This document shows, one piece after another, positions 14,979-22,242 of a stretch of 38,792 nt of DNA; the stretch's first letter is position 1, and each line of letters starts with the position of its first letter. The notes beneath the pieces were generated by a model that worked only from the letters and a program-made list of their open reading frames with translations, was not told the DNA's origin and did no database searches. A program made the translations under genes and the position numbers. Source of the stretch: CAZBLP01 sp964492825 (GTDB taxonomy: Bacteria; DYJV01); contig CAZBLP010000012.1 in assembly GCA_964492825.1 (NCBI GenBank), forward strand, positions 1 to 38,792, given 5' to 3'.

Positions 14979-15861
14979 TATCTGTTCTTGATATTAAAAA
15001 ATTTACTAATGCAAGAATTAAGACAGTGCCAACAAGAAAAATCTGTTTCTCGATTTCAGGTTGTTCAAAAGTAGCTATTAAAATTTTTCTGACAAATGCA
15101 ACCAATACCACGTTTATAAACACAACAATATTAATTTTTTTAGTTTTTAAATTTTTTATTTCAACTTCAATAAGCTCAAGCATCATCCATAAAATCAGCA
15201 TTGTGCCAAGAGTGGTTATAATGCCTTTCTCAATTTCACCATGAAGAATCATTGAAAAATCTTTTACAAAAAATGCAAGTATTGCTACTGATAAAATAAC
15301 CAGCATAATAACTATTATAATATTTAGAAAGTGTGCAAAATTCTCAGAAAATTTCAGAAGAGTATTTTCTAATTTTACTTTTAAAAATTTATTTTCAAGA
15401 TCACGTTCTCTGGCGTTGGAATTTATTATATCAAGATTGTAATCCAAAATTTTATTTACAATATTGATTATTTTAACTCTTTCATCTACTGATTCATAAT
15501 AGTTTCTTATTATAGAAGTAAGTGTATGGCGGATTAAACCTATACCCACATTTATATAATGTGGATTTACATTATTATTGGCATGAACAATACCAATTTT
15601 TTTTATAAATTTGGCATAATCTTTATCAAATGGAGGTTTAAACAATCTTTTAAGCCAATTTCTAGCATTTTTTTCAAACCTTTCCTTATTTTCTTTATCA
15701 TTGAAAAAAGATTTTAATGAATTTTCTGATGTGTAAAAAGCTAATAAAGATCTTATAAATAAGTCGAAATTTTCTTCAATTATTTGAGGCAAATCTTTTA
15801 TTAAAGAAAGCTCTTCATTATCAAGACTGTAATATTTTTTATAAATATCAAATGCTTTCAT
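14971..15861 (-). CDS. Globin-coupled (protoglobin-like) PsiE-family membrane protein
   Basis: 296 aa in two parts. Residues 1 to about 165 resemble a protoglobin/globin-coupled sensor domain; the GIVHANNNVNPHYI segment places His93 as the probable haem proximal ligand. Residues about 175-296 have four membrane helices (about 178-199, 213-231, 243-264, 272-291) with the PsiE-family signature LILWMMLELIEVEI and FVRKILI. A cytoplasmic O2/NO/redox-sensing globin driving a PsiE membrane domain is the simplest reading; neither the ligand nor the PsiE activity is known. AGGA precedes the ATG. It lies 1 nt after the ferredoxin gene in the YeeE/YedE operon. Confidence 0.72.
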   Translation of the reverse strand: MKAFDIYKKYYSLDNEELSLIKDLPQIIEENFDLFIRSLLAFYTSENSLKSFFNDKENKERFEKNARNWLKRLFKPPFDKDYAKFIKKIGIVHANNNVNPHYINVGIGLIRHTLTSIIRNYYESVDERVKIINIVNKILDYNLDIINSNARERDLENKFLKVKLENTLLKFSENFAHFLNIIIVIMLVILSVAILAFFVKDFSMILHGEIEKGIITTLGTMLILWMMLELIEVEIKNLKTKKINIVVFINVVLVAFVRKILIATFEQPEIEKQIFLVGTVLILALVNFLISRTDNE

Positions 15862-15862
15862 T

Positions 15863-16045
15863 TTATCCTACAACAAGTTTTATTGCATTGTTTTCACAGT
15901 TTCTAATGCATTCTCCACATTCTATACAGTCTTCCGGCCTTTTAACAGCTACTTTACCTGATTCTTCATGAAAAACTTCGTAAGGACATATCTCTATACA
16001 TATTTTGCAATTAATACATTTTTCTCTGTTAATTTTCGGATACAT
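15863..16045 (-). CDS. 2x[4Fe-4S] ferredoxin
   Basis: 60 aa with two clusters: CINCKICIEICP and CIECGECIRNCE. The second motif lacks the usual Pro after the last Cys. It is a soluble bacterial-type dicluster ferredoxin. The gene lies 3 bp after the selenocysteine-type YeeE/YedE gene and 1 bp before the globin-PsiE gene, so it may supply electrons to one of these membrane proteins. Confidence 0.92.
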   Translation of the reverse strand: MYPKINREKCINCKICIEICPYEVFHEESGKVAVKRPEDCIECGECIRNCENNAIKLVVG

Positions 16046-16048
16046 AAC

Positions 16049-16585
16049 TTATAATCTAAATTTTTCTAAAACAAAAAATAAGATTAATACAAAAACAACA
16101 AAAGGAATTATTATATACCATGGATTTAAAATATTCAATAGTGCAGGAAATGTCATTTTACCCATATATCCGATTTTTAAAAATGAAACTCTGAGAGAAT
16201 TGTAAACTTCTCCATATATTAGTGCACCTAAAAAAATACCTATTAAACCCCAAAAAGAATCCAATCTGCCTTCACCTAAGGCAGCAGCAGATTGACCAGG
16301 TCAGCCTCCTAATAGTGCGAATCCTACTCCAAAAATTGTACCACCAACTGCAATTGCTCCAATTCTAAGTGGAGAGATATACCTTATAATATTGGGAATC
16401 AAGCCGTTATCCACCATGAGGTATAAGCCTACCATTGCTACAGCAATAGCGCTCATCATAAATTTAATAACAGTAAGGTCCTTAAATCTTAGCACATTAA
16501 CAATTGTTTCAAATTTAGTGATTTGGGTTCTCTGAAGTAGAAAACCAAAAACAATGCCTATTAGAATGGGAGCAATATAATGCAT
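16049..16585 (-). CDS. YeeE/YedE family sulfur-transport subunit, probable selenoprotein (in-frame TGA at codon 95)
   Basis: Read through one TGA (16301-16303) this is a 178-aa membrane protein: MHYIAPILIGIVFGFLLQR..., then GFALLGG-U-PGQSAAALGEGR, then LDSFWGLIGIFLGALIYGEVY. YeeE/YedE (PF04143) proteins have an invariant GGCPG-type motif there, so the TGA replaces the functional Cys. Sequence after the TGA is conserved and in the same frame to the stop, and the only start after it (TTG 16264) has no Shine-Dalgarno, whereas the ATG at 16585 has AGGAGG. A SECIS-like hairpin follows the TGA. The partner half-subunit is encoded 9 bp upstream. Family members import thiosulfate (TsuA) or are linked to selenium; the precise substrate is unknown. 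Alternative: a nonsense mutation. Confidence 0.85.
16262..16294 (-). promoter_or_regulatory. SECIS-like hairpin for selenocysteine insertion
   Basis: On the minus strand, starting 23 nt after the TGA's last base, a 5-nt apical loop AGGUG is closed by a perfect 7-bp stem CUGCCUU/AAGGCAG. Below it a 6-nt 5' bulge (CUGCUG) leads to a lower stem CAAU/AUUG. The distance to the loop and the G in the first two loop positions match the bacterial SECIS pattern recognised by SelB. Confidence 0.75.
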
Positions 16586-16594
16586 AATTTCCTC

Positions 16595-17116
16595 CTAATA
16601 ATCTTTATTACCAAAAAGTAAAAACGCTGTAATAATGCCACCTAAGAAAAAGAAACATATAGCAAGCCAACCGCTGACACTTAAAAAAGCACCACCACTT
16701 ATACCTTGACCACTGGTACACCCTCCTGCCATACGGGAACCAAAACCAATAAAAATACCTCCAATAACAGCTACAATAATTCTTAAAAATTTACTATTCC
16801 CGAATCTTTTACTCCACATTTTTGGTATGAGCCTAAATTTTATATCATGTGAAAGTCTTGCAGATAAATAACCGCCTAAAAATATTCCAAGAACAACAAG
16901 AGTTGTCCAGTCAATATAAGGTTTGTAATAATGATAATATTTTAGTGTTGCTAAATGTGCAGGGAAGAATTTCTTTTCAAAAATACCTGCAAGTCTTGTA
17001 AATGCGGAGGATGCTCCAAGCGCATGATGAGAAACATAGACAGCCACTAATTCTAACAAGCCTAACAATACACCTCCTAAATATGGCGACCATCTCTTTT
17101 TGAAAATCAAACTCAT
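16595..17116 (-). CDS. YeeE/YedE family sulfur-transport subunit, Cys-type half
   Basis: 173 aa, membrane protein with about five hydrophobic segments and the family motif FGSRMAGGCTSGQGISGG (Cys133). It corresponds to one half of full-length YeeE/YedE (TsuA-like) channels, in which conserved cysteines relay thiosulfate through the membrane. The other half is the TGA-containing gene 9 bp downstream. AGGAGG precedes the ATG. It is the first gene of the operon: transporter halves, ferredoxin, globin-PsiE, trmJ, DUF1820. Confidence 0.88.
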   Translation of the reverse strand: MSLIFKKRWSPYLGGVLLGLLELVAVYVSHHALGASSAFTRLAGIFEKKFFPAHLATLKYYHYYKPYIDWTTLVVLGIFLGGYLSARLSHDIKFRLIPKMWSKRFGNSKFLRIIVAVIGGIFIGFGSRMAGGCTSGQGISGGAFLSVSGWLAICFFFLGGIITAFLLFGNKDY

Positions 17117-17198
17117 TACTACCTCCTGTAGTGTAAAAAATTTGTTATTTTCATCTCTTACTAAAATTTAAACACTATACTCGACTTTACAAAAAATA

Positions 17199-17227
17199 AT
17201 TGTTAAACCGAATAATCAATTAACAAT
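17199..17227 (-). terminator. Possible terminator of the MoxR-DUF58-TgpA operon
   Basis: ATTGTTAA and TTAACAAT (17199-17206, 17220-17227) form an 8-bp stem with a 13-nt loop, followed on the minus strand by a T-rich stretch. It sits 20 bp after the transglutaminase gene stop. The stem is AT-only, so the call is weak. Confidence 0.3.
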
Positions 17228-17246
17228 AAAAGTTTTTTTTGTCAAA

Positions 17247-19124
17247 TTATTTTGAGTTTTCTGATATTGAATTTAAAACATAAATAAGTTTTTTGTATAA
17301 ATTATCAGGAATTTTTTTATCTTTAAAATAATATTTTTCAAAATTAGTTATAAAGTAGAGTGATTTTTTTCTTAAATTTTTATCTTTTAAAGATACTACA
17401 AATTCGTGTAAAGTTTCTCCGGTTTTTCTTTTGTAGCCTAATTTCTCAAGTTTTTCAAAAAATTTTATTAATAATATTTTTTCTTTTTCAAGTTTTTGGA
17501 AATAAAATTTCTTGAAATTTTTATAAATTGCAAAAAGTGTGAAAAATATAATTAATATCAAAGTTATAGTTATAAATATTTTTTTTAGTTTCAACATATT
17601 AAAATTAAAGAAAACTATATTTTTGACAATTGCAAACTGCTTGTTAAAATCGTAATTTATAAACATAGTAATCCAGTAATAATTCATTAAGTCAATAATT
17701 AATTTATAATTAAAATCAGAAAGATTCTTATTATGTTGCGGTAAAGTATTTTCTGCAAAAATAACAGGGTCTATTTTTACCCATTTCTGGTTTATATATG
17801 CTTCTACCCAAACATGAGCATCTTTTTGAGTAACAATGTAGTATTTGCCTATATTTGAGTATAAACCTCCTTTATATCCTGCAACAATTCTTGAAGGAAT
17901 TTTAATAAGCCTGAGTAGTAGTGCAAAAGAAGAAGCAAAATATTCACAATTTCCTCTTTTATATTTAAATAAAAAATTTTCAGTAGGAGTGTCTGAAACA
18001 GGTAAATTCTCTAAAGAATATTTTAAATGAGAATTTTTAAAAAATTTTTCTATATCTTTCATGTTTTTGAATTGAGATGATAATTTAACCAATTTTTCAG
18101 ATATATTTTGAGGTAGTTCCAAAAAAGCTCTTTTATCTATATTTTTTTCAAAAATATTTTCTGATAATGCAGAGTATGCTTTATACCTGATTCTTTTGTT
18201 AATTTGTTTAGGGTATTCAAATGTTAAATCATTATATTTTCTAAGTTTTTTTAAATTGATTGCAACAGGTTTATCAAGAGCAAAAAGATACCTGTTGTAA
18301 TATGGTTCCAAATATATAACCTGTTCAATTAATCTTAAGTTATTAAAATTAATTTCTCCTTTAGGTATATTTTTTCCTCTTATCCATGTTTTGCCATTAA
18401 ATTTATTAAGGACAATACCCCTCCAATATAAATCTCTATTTGGAAGTTTTTTCATGTTAACTCTAAAAATAACGGAATTATCTTCCTGAATAGAGGAAAC
18501 ATCTCCTAACCGGATTCTGTCAGTAAAACCTGTTATGGCGGTTGAGTCATTATTAAAAAAATTAAAAAAAGGAGTTTCTACTCTGGGTAGAATAATAAAG
18601 ATTGTTATTGCAAGAGGTAAAGACAATAAAAAAATAAAAAAAGTTTTATAAATAATTATAAAAATATGTTTTTGATTTAAATATAAATTTTCATTTTCGT
18701 CAAAATAGGTTAAAAATACAGTTGCCATTGATAAAAGAACCAAAATAATTACAAGATAAAATAGAAATGATATGCTAATGGAAAGTAAGGCAAAACCAGC
18801 AAGAAGCAATAGACTGAGGAGATAAATCTGCATATAGTCTCTGTACATTTTTTTTTCTAAAAATTTAATTGAGAGTAAAATTATCAAAGAAATTAATATT
18901 GGTATTATAAAATTGTTAATGGAAATGTTTCTAAGAATGAAAAGTATTGATATAATGGCAAAAAGATTGAGAAAAAGTCTTTTTTTTACTTCAAATTTGA
19001 AAGATAGAACCGCTGTAATAACAAAAAATAGGATATATTGGACAGGGATATATTTAATTAGAGGTATTATCGGAATAAATGCAATTAAATATGATATTAT
19101 ATTTACAATATTTTTAATTTGCAT
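17247..19124 (-). CDS. TgpA-like transmembrane transglutaminase (DUF3488/transglutaminase core)
   Basis: 625 aa. Residues 1-180 hold about six or seven membrane segments (DUF3488 part); the periplasmic middle contains a transglutaminase core with Cys393 (RGNCEYFASSFALLLR), His437 (DAHVWVEAY) and Asp452 (IDP); a further helix at about 511-530 and a cytoplasmic tail follow. This is the third gene of the standard MoxR-DUF58-TgpA operon, thought to act in envelope protein maturation or stress. The ATG at 19124 has only a distant AAGG; no better start is present. Confidence 0.9.
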   Translation of the reverse strand: MQIKNIVNIISYLIAFIPIIPLIKYIPVQYILFFVITAVLSFKFEVKKRLFLNLFAIISILFILRNISINNFIIPILISLIILLSIKFLEKKMYRDYMQIYLLSLLLLAGFALLSISISFLFYLVIILVLLSMATVFLTYFDENENLYLNQKHIFIIIYKTFFIFLLSLPLAITIFIILPRVETPFFNFFNNDSTAITGFTDRIRLGDVSSIQEDNSVIFRVNMKKLPNRDLYWRGIVLNKFNGKTWIRGKNIPKGEINFNNLRLIEQVIYLEPYYNRYLFALDKPVAINLKKLRKYNDLTFEYPKQINKRIRYKAYSALSENIFEKNIDKRAFLELPQNISEKLVKLSSQFKNMKDIEKFFKNSHLKYSLENLPVSDTPTENFLFKYKRGNCEYFASSFALLLRLIKIPSRIVAGYKGGLYSNIGKYYIVTQKDAHVWVEAYINQKWVKIDPVIFAENTLPQHNKNLSDFNYKLIIDLMNYYWITMFINYDFNKQFAIVKNIVFFNFNMLKLKKIFITITLILIIFFTLFAIYKNFKKFYFQKLEKEKILLIKFFEKLEKLGYKRKTGETLHEFVVSLKDKNLRKKSLYFITNFEKYYFKDKKIPDNLYKKLIYVLNSISENSK

Positions 19125-19189
19125 GATATCTATTTTACCTTAAGAATTATAGCCATTTTATTTCTATGTGTATGTATTTCTGATTCAAA

Positions 19190-20047
19190 CTAATATAGTG
19201 CCAAAGTTTTTAAAATTAAACTTCTTTCTTTTAATATCTCTTTGTTTATTTTTAGTAAAATTTTTATCCCTTTTTTATGAGCATTTAATATTAAATAAGT
19301 AATTGCAGATAATTTTTTTTCCAAATCGGAAATAATCATTTTATCAAAATCAATAATTAAAGATTTTCTGATTTCAGAAGAAACTTCTTTTACCATTAAT
19401 TTATCTGTTTTTGCTGATGATTTCCAGTGTATAAGTTTTACAGGATCATTTTCGTTGTATTCTCTCAAATGTATCAATTCACCATCAAACCCTTTTAAAT
19501 AGGGTGAATTGTAAGTCAAATCCGATTTTCTATCTTTTGAAAGTATTTCATCAAAAACAGTATATTTTTTTGGCTCAGGATAAACTAATTTTTTATAATC
19601 TTCTTTAATGTAATTAAATCTAATAAAAAAATTATAAGGAAAAGTGGAGGAAATCTGGATATTTTTTATTTCATTTATTCCTCTGAATTTGAATTTTACA
19701 TGAATTATTTTTGTACAATGATCATTGACATTAATAAAAGGAAAAAGAACATACTGATTTGATATTTTTAATTTTATTAAAAAAGCTGGTAAAAATTTTC
19801 TGTTGTTTTTAATAATTATTTTTAATGGGAACTCTCTGTTTGCAAAAACTTCTTCTGGGAACTCCAACTTAACATTAAGATTGTAGATATTTTGTTTGCC
19901 GAAAAAACCTGAAATCCCCATAAAACCCAGCAACGTTGATGTTATTAAATAAATCAAATTATTGCCTGTATTAATAGCTGCAAACCCTAAAAATATGGTT
20001 AGAATAATAAATAGAAACCCAGATTTTTTTATTTTTATTATTTTCAT
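19190..20047 (-). CDS. DUF58 domain protein
   Basis: 285 aa. Two hydrophobic segments at residues about 10-45 anchor it in the membrane; the DUF58 signature FDGELIHLREYNENDPVKLIHWKSSAKTDKLMVKE is at about residues 188-222. DUF58 proteins pair with MoxR ATPases and may present VWA-like surfaces to them. The ATG overlaps the MoxR stop by 4 nt (ATGA), implying coupled translation; the transglutaminase gene follows after 65 bp. Confidence 0.9.
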   Translation of the reverse strand: MKIIKIKKSGFLFIILTIFLGFAAINTGNNLIYLITSTLLGFMGISGFFGKQNIYNLNVKLEFPEEVFANREFPLKIIIKNNRKFLPAFLIKLKISNQYVLFPFINVNDHCTKIIHVKFKFRGINEIKNIQISSTFPYNFFIRFNYIKEDYKKLVYPEPKKYTVFDEILSKDRKSDLTYNSPYLKGFDGELIHLREYNENDPVKLIHWKSSAKTDKLMVKEVSSEIRKSLIIDFDKMIISDLEKKLSAITYLILNAHKKGIKILLKINKEILKERSLILKTLALY

Positions 20048-20979
20048 ATAGGTTGAGGAATGTTATTTAAAATTTCTTTGATAATGTCACGTTTATTAAC
20101 AGATGCATATTCTTCTTTGCAAATTATTCTGTGAGATAACACAAATGGTGCAAGCATTTTAACATCATCAGGAAGTATATAGTCTCTGTCCTGAAAATAT
20201 GCCAGTGTTTTAACACATGAAAGAAGGGATAATGAGCCTCTGGGTGAAATTCCGTTAAGGATGAATCTGTTTTTTCTTGTTTCATTTGAAATATTGACAA
20301 TATATTCCAATACTTTTTCTGATGTGTAAATACTGTTAATTTCTTCCATAATTTCAAAAATATCTTCTTTTGTAAAAATAGGTTTCAGATTTAAAATATC
20401 TTCCCTTGAACTACCTATTTTTAAAATTTCTATTTCCTTTTTTAAACTTGGATATCCAATAGAGATATTCATAATAAATCTGTCCATTTGTGAGTCTGGC
20501 AAATTATATGTGCCGTAATGTTCCACTGGATTTTGAGTGGCAATTACGAAAAAAGGCTCAGGTAATTGGTAGGATACTCCGTCAACAGTTACCTGTTTCT
20601 CTTCCATAACTTCAAGGAATGCTGATTGAGTTTTCTGAGTAGCCCTGTTAATCTCGTCAATCAGAACTATATTGTTAAAAATAGGTCCTTTTTTGAATAT
20701 AAAATTCTCTTCTGATTTATTGTAAATATTAATACCGATTATGTCAGAAGGCAGAAGATCCGGCGTACATTGAATTCTTGAAAAACTTAATGACAATACC
20801 TTTGATATTGCAAGAGAAAGAGTTGTTTTGCCAACTCCCGGTAAATCTTCTATTAAAAGATGTCCTTTGGAAAAAAAAGCAATTAAGCTTAAAGTCACAG
20901 CTTCCCTTTTGTCTTGCAAATATTTGTCCAGAAACTCGATTAATATATTTATTTTTCTGTTTTTTATGATTATTTCCAT
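20044..20979 (-). CDS. MoxR-family AAA+ ATPase
   Basis: 311 aa. Walker A GVGKTTLSLAISKVL (about 44-58), Walker B IVLIDEINRAT, sensor 1 FVIATQNPVEHYGTYNLPDSQMDRF and the C-terminal ISPRGSLSLL are typical MoxR. It acts as a chaperone-like ATPase with the DUF58 and transglutaminase partners. An AGGA lies before the ATG. A TACAAT-AAAAA-ATTGTA inverted repeat (20990-21006) sits 10 bp upstream and may be regulatory. Confidence 0.95.
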   Translation of the reverse strand: MEIIIKNRKINILIEFLDKYLQDKREAVTLSLIAFFSKGHLLIEDLPGVGKTTLSLAISKVLSLSFSRIQCTPDLLPSDIIGINIYNKSEENFIFKKGPIFNNIVLIDEINRATQKTQSAFLEVMEEKQVTVDGVSYQLPEPFFVIATQNPVEHYGTYNLPDSQMDRFIMNISIGYPSLKKEIEILKIGSSREDILNLKPIFTKEDIFEIMEEINSIYTSEKVLEYIVNISNETRKNRFILNGISPRGSLSLLSCVKTLAYFQDRDYILPDDVKMLAPFVLSHRIICKEEYASVNKRDIIKEILNNIPQPI

Positions 20980-21146
20980 TTTTCCTAATTACAATAAAAA
21001 ATTGTAAAAGACAAGTAAAACAACAGAAACAGGTGTAAAATCTAATATCCAAATTTAAAACCAAAGTTTCAAATTTTCATCCCTAAATTCAAAATAATTT
21101 TTTATTGTTTTCTTAATATGTTTGCTGAATAATTTATCATTTTCAA

Positions 21147-21356
21147 TTGACAGATATAAATATTGATGTTAATAAAAATATAATGACAAATATATTGTGC
21201 TTATCCAACAATGAAGTATGCAACAGAGTTACAAAGCTTGCCATGTCAAATTATTATTTTCCCCTTACTTTCTCTGACAAATTAGGAAACAAAGTTATTA
21301 TTGACAAAGATGAATACAAAAAATTTTCAGATGATAATATTTTTTTAATAAAGTGA
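21147..21356 (+). CDS. Hypothetical small protein, 69 aa (or 57 aa from ATG 21183)
   Basis: An open frame from TTG 21147, or ATG 21183, to 21356. No family is recognised. The C-terminal half (LTFSDKLGNKVIIDKDEYKKF) looks protein-like rather than random, but neither start has a good Shine-Dalgarno, and the TTG lies in a TTGACA box. It precedes the acidic repeat gene by 52 bp. Treat as uncertain; the 20980-21146 stretch before it holds only presumed promoters. Confidence 0.4.
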   Translation: MTDINIDVNKNIMTNILCLSNNEVCNRVTKLAMSNYYFPLTFSDKLGNKVIIDKDEYKKFSDDNIFLIK

Positions 21357-21408
21357 ATTTGTTGAAGATTTTAAAAGATTGCTACTTAAATATTAAAGAG
21401 GTAGAAAA

Positions 21409-22152
21409 ATGGTCTATGAAGAAAAAAGAGAAGATTTGGGGCAAAAAGAAGAATTTGAAGATGTATTAGAACTTGTAGATATTATTGAAGAAAACTCAGA
21501 AGAAGTATCTGATATATTTGTCAATAAACGAGAAGAATCAACAGATGATTTTAGTTTGGAATCTAATGGAGAGACTATAGGTGAAGTTTCTGAAAAAGAA
21601 GAATTAGTTTCTGCAGAAGATGAATTTGCTGATACAGAGCCGCTGATTTCTGAAACTTTGAAAGAAGATTTATCTGAAAATAGAGAAGATAATAGTATTA
21701 CAGAAGAAGAATTTGATATATTTGCTAATAAACAAGAAGAATCAACAGATGATTTTAGTTTGGAATCCAATGGAGAGGCTATAGGTGAAGTTTCTGAAAA
21801 AGAAGAAGATTTGGAGGAGATTAAAATTCCAATAGATGAAGAGACAAAATTGTTAGCAGAGGAAATAGATAACGAGGAAAAGCAGGAGCAGGAAAATTCA
21901 GAGTCTAATGAAGATGCTTTTGAAAAGACAGAAAAAACAATAGATACAGAAGGTATTGATGTGTCTGTGGTAGAAAAAAGATTGCTTGAAGCATCTGAAA
22001 AAATTATAGAAGCTATTCAGGATGCTACAGTTGAAATAGCATTAAGCATTGCTAAAGTGGCTCCTAAAATTGTGGAAGAAGTTGCAAGAGAAATTATACC
22101 CAAAATAGCACAAAAACTTATTTCAGAAGAAGTAGATAAAAAAAATAAATAA
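21409..22152 (+). CDS. Acidic repeat protein with conserved helical C-terminus
   Basis: 247 aa, very rich in Glu/Asp/Ser. Residues about 35-65 and 103-133 are near-identical copies (DIFVNKREESTDDFSLES and DIFANKQEESTDDFSLES), from a 93-bp direct duplication. The C-terminal ~60 residues are different: an amphipathic helical stretch (EKRLLEASEKIIEAI...VAPKIVEEVAREIIPKIAQKLI). Sequences of the EVxPxIAExLIxEEI type close several otherwise disordered, acidic bacterial proteins, including polar scaffold-like ones, so a disordered spacer with a C-terminal oligomerisation helix is plausible. No enzymatic motif is visible. An AGAGG precedes the ATG and a strong terminator follows. Confidence 0.8.
   Translation: MVYEEKREDLGQKEEFEDVLELVDIIEENSEEVSDIFVNKREESTDDFSLESNGETIGEVSEKEELVSAEDEFADTEPLISETLKEDLSENREDNSITEEEFDIFANKQEESTDDFSLESNGEAIGEVSEKEEDLEEIKIPIDEETKLLAEEIDNEEKQEQENSESNEDAFEKTEKTIDTEGIDVSVVEKRLLEASEKIIEAIQDATVEIALSIAKVAPKIVEEVAREIIPKIAQKLISEEVDKKNK
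21511..21807 (+). repeat. 93-bp direct duplication inside the acidic protein gene
   Basis: Copy 1 is 21511-21603 and copy 2 is 21715-21807, offset 204 bp (68 codons, frame kept). By eye they differ at about 5 of 93 positions, so the duplication is recent. Confidence 0.85.
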
Positions 22153-22180
22153 AATAAATTTATACTTTCATTTTTTTTAA

Positions 22181-22220
22181 AGAGGTTGTAAAGGAAGCTT
22201 TGCAACCTCTTAATTTTTTA
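22181..22220 (+). terminator. Intrinsic terminator between the acidic protein gene and valS
   Basis: A 13-bp stem (22181-22193 with 22198-22210, one G-U pair) with the tetraloop GAAG is followed by TAATTTTTT. T and A runs flank both sides, so it may work in both directions. It ends only 22 bp before the valS ATG. Confidence 0.75.
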
Positions 22221-22242
22221 AAAGCAAAAGGAGCAAAAGAAA

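Noticed and set aside
16049..16264. A separate 71-aa membrane protein starting at TTG 16264
   Set aside because: No Shine-Dalgarno; homology to the YeeE/YedE motif runs continuously from the upstream frame across the TGA, so it is the C-terminal part of one gene.
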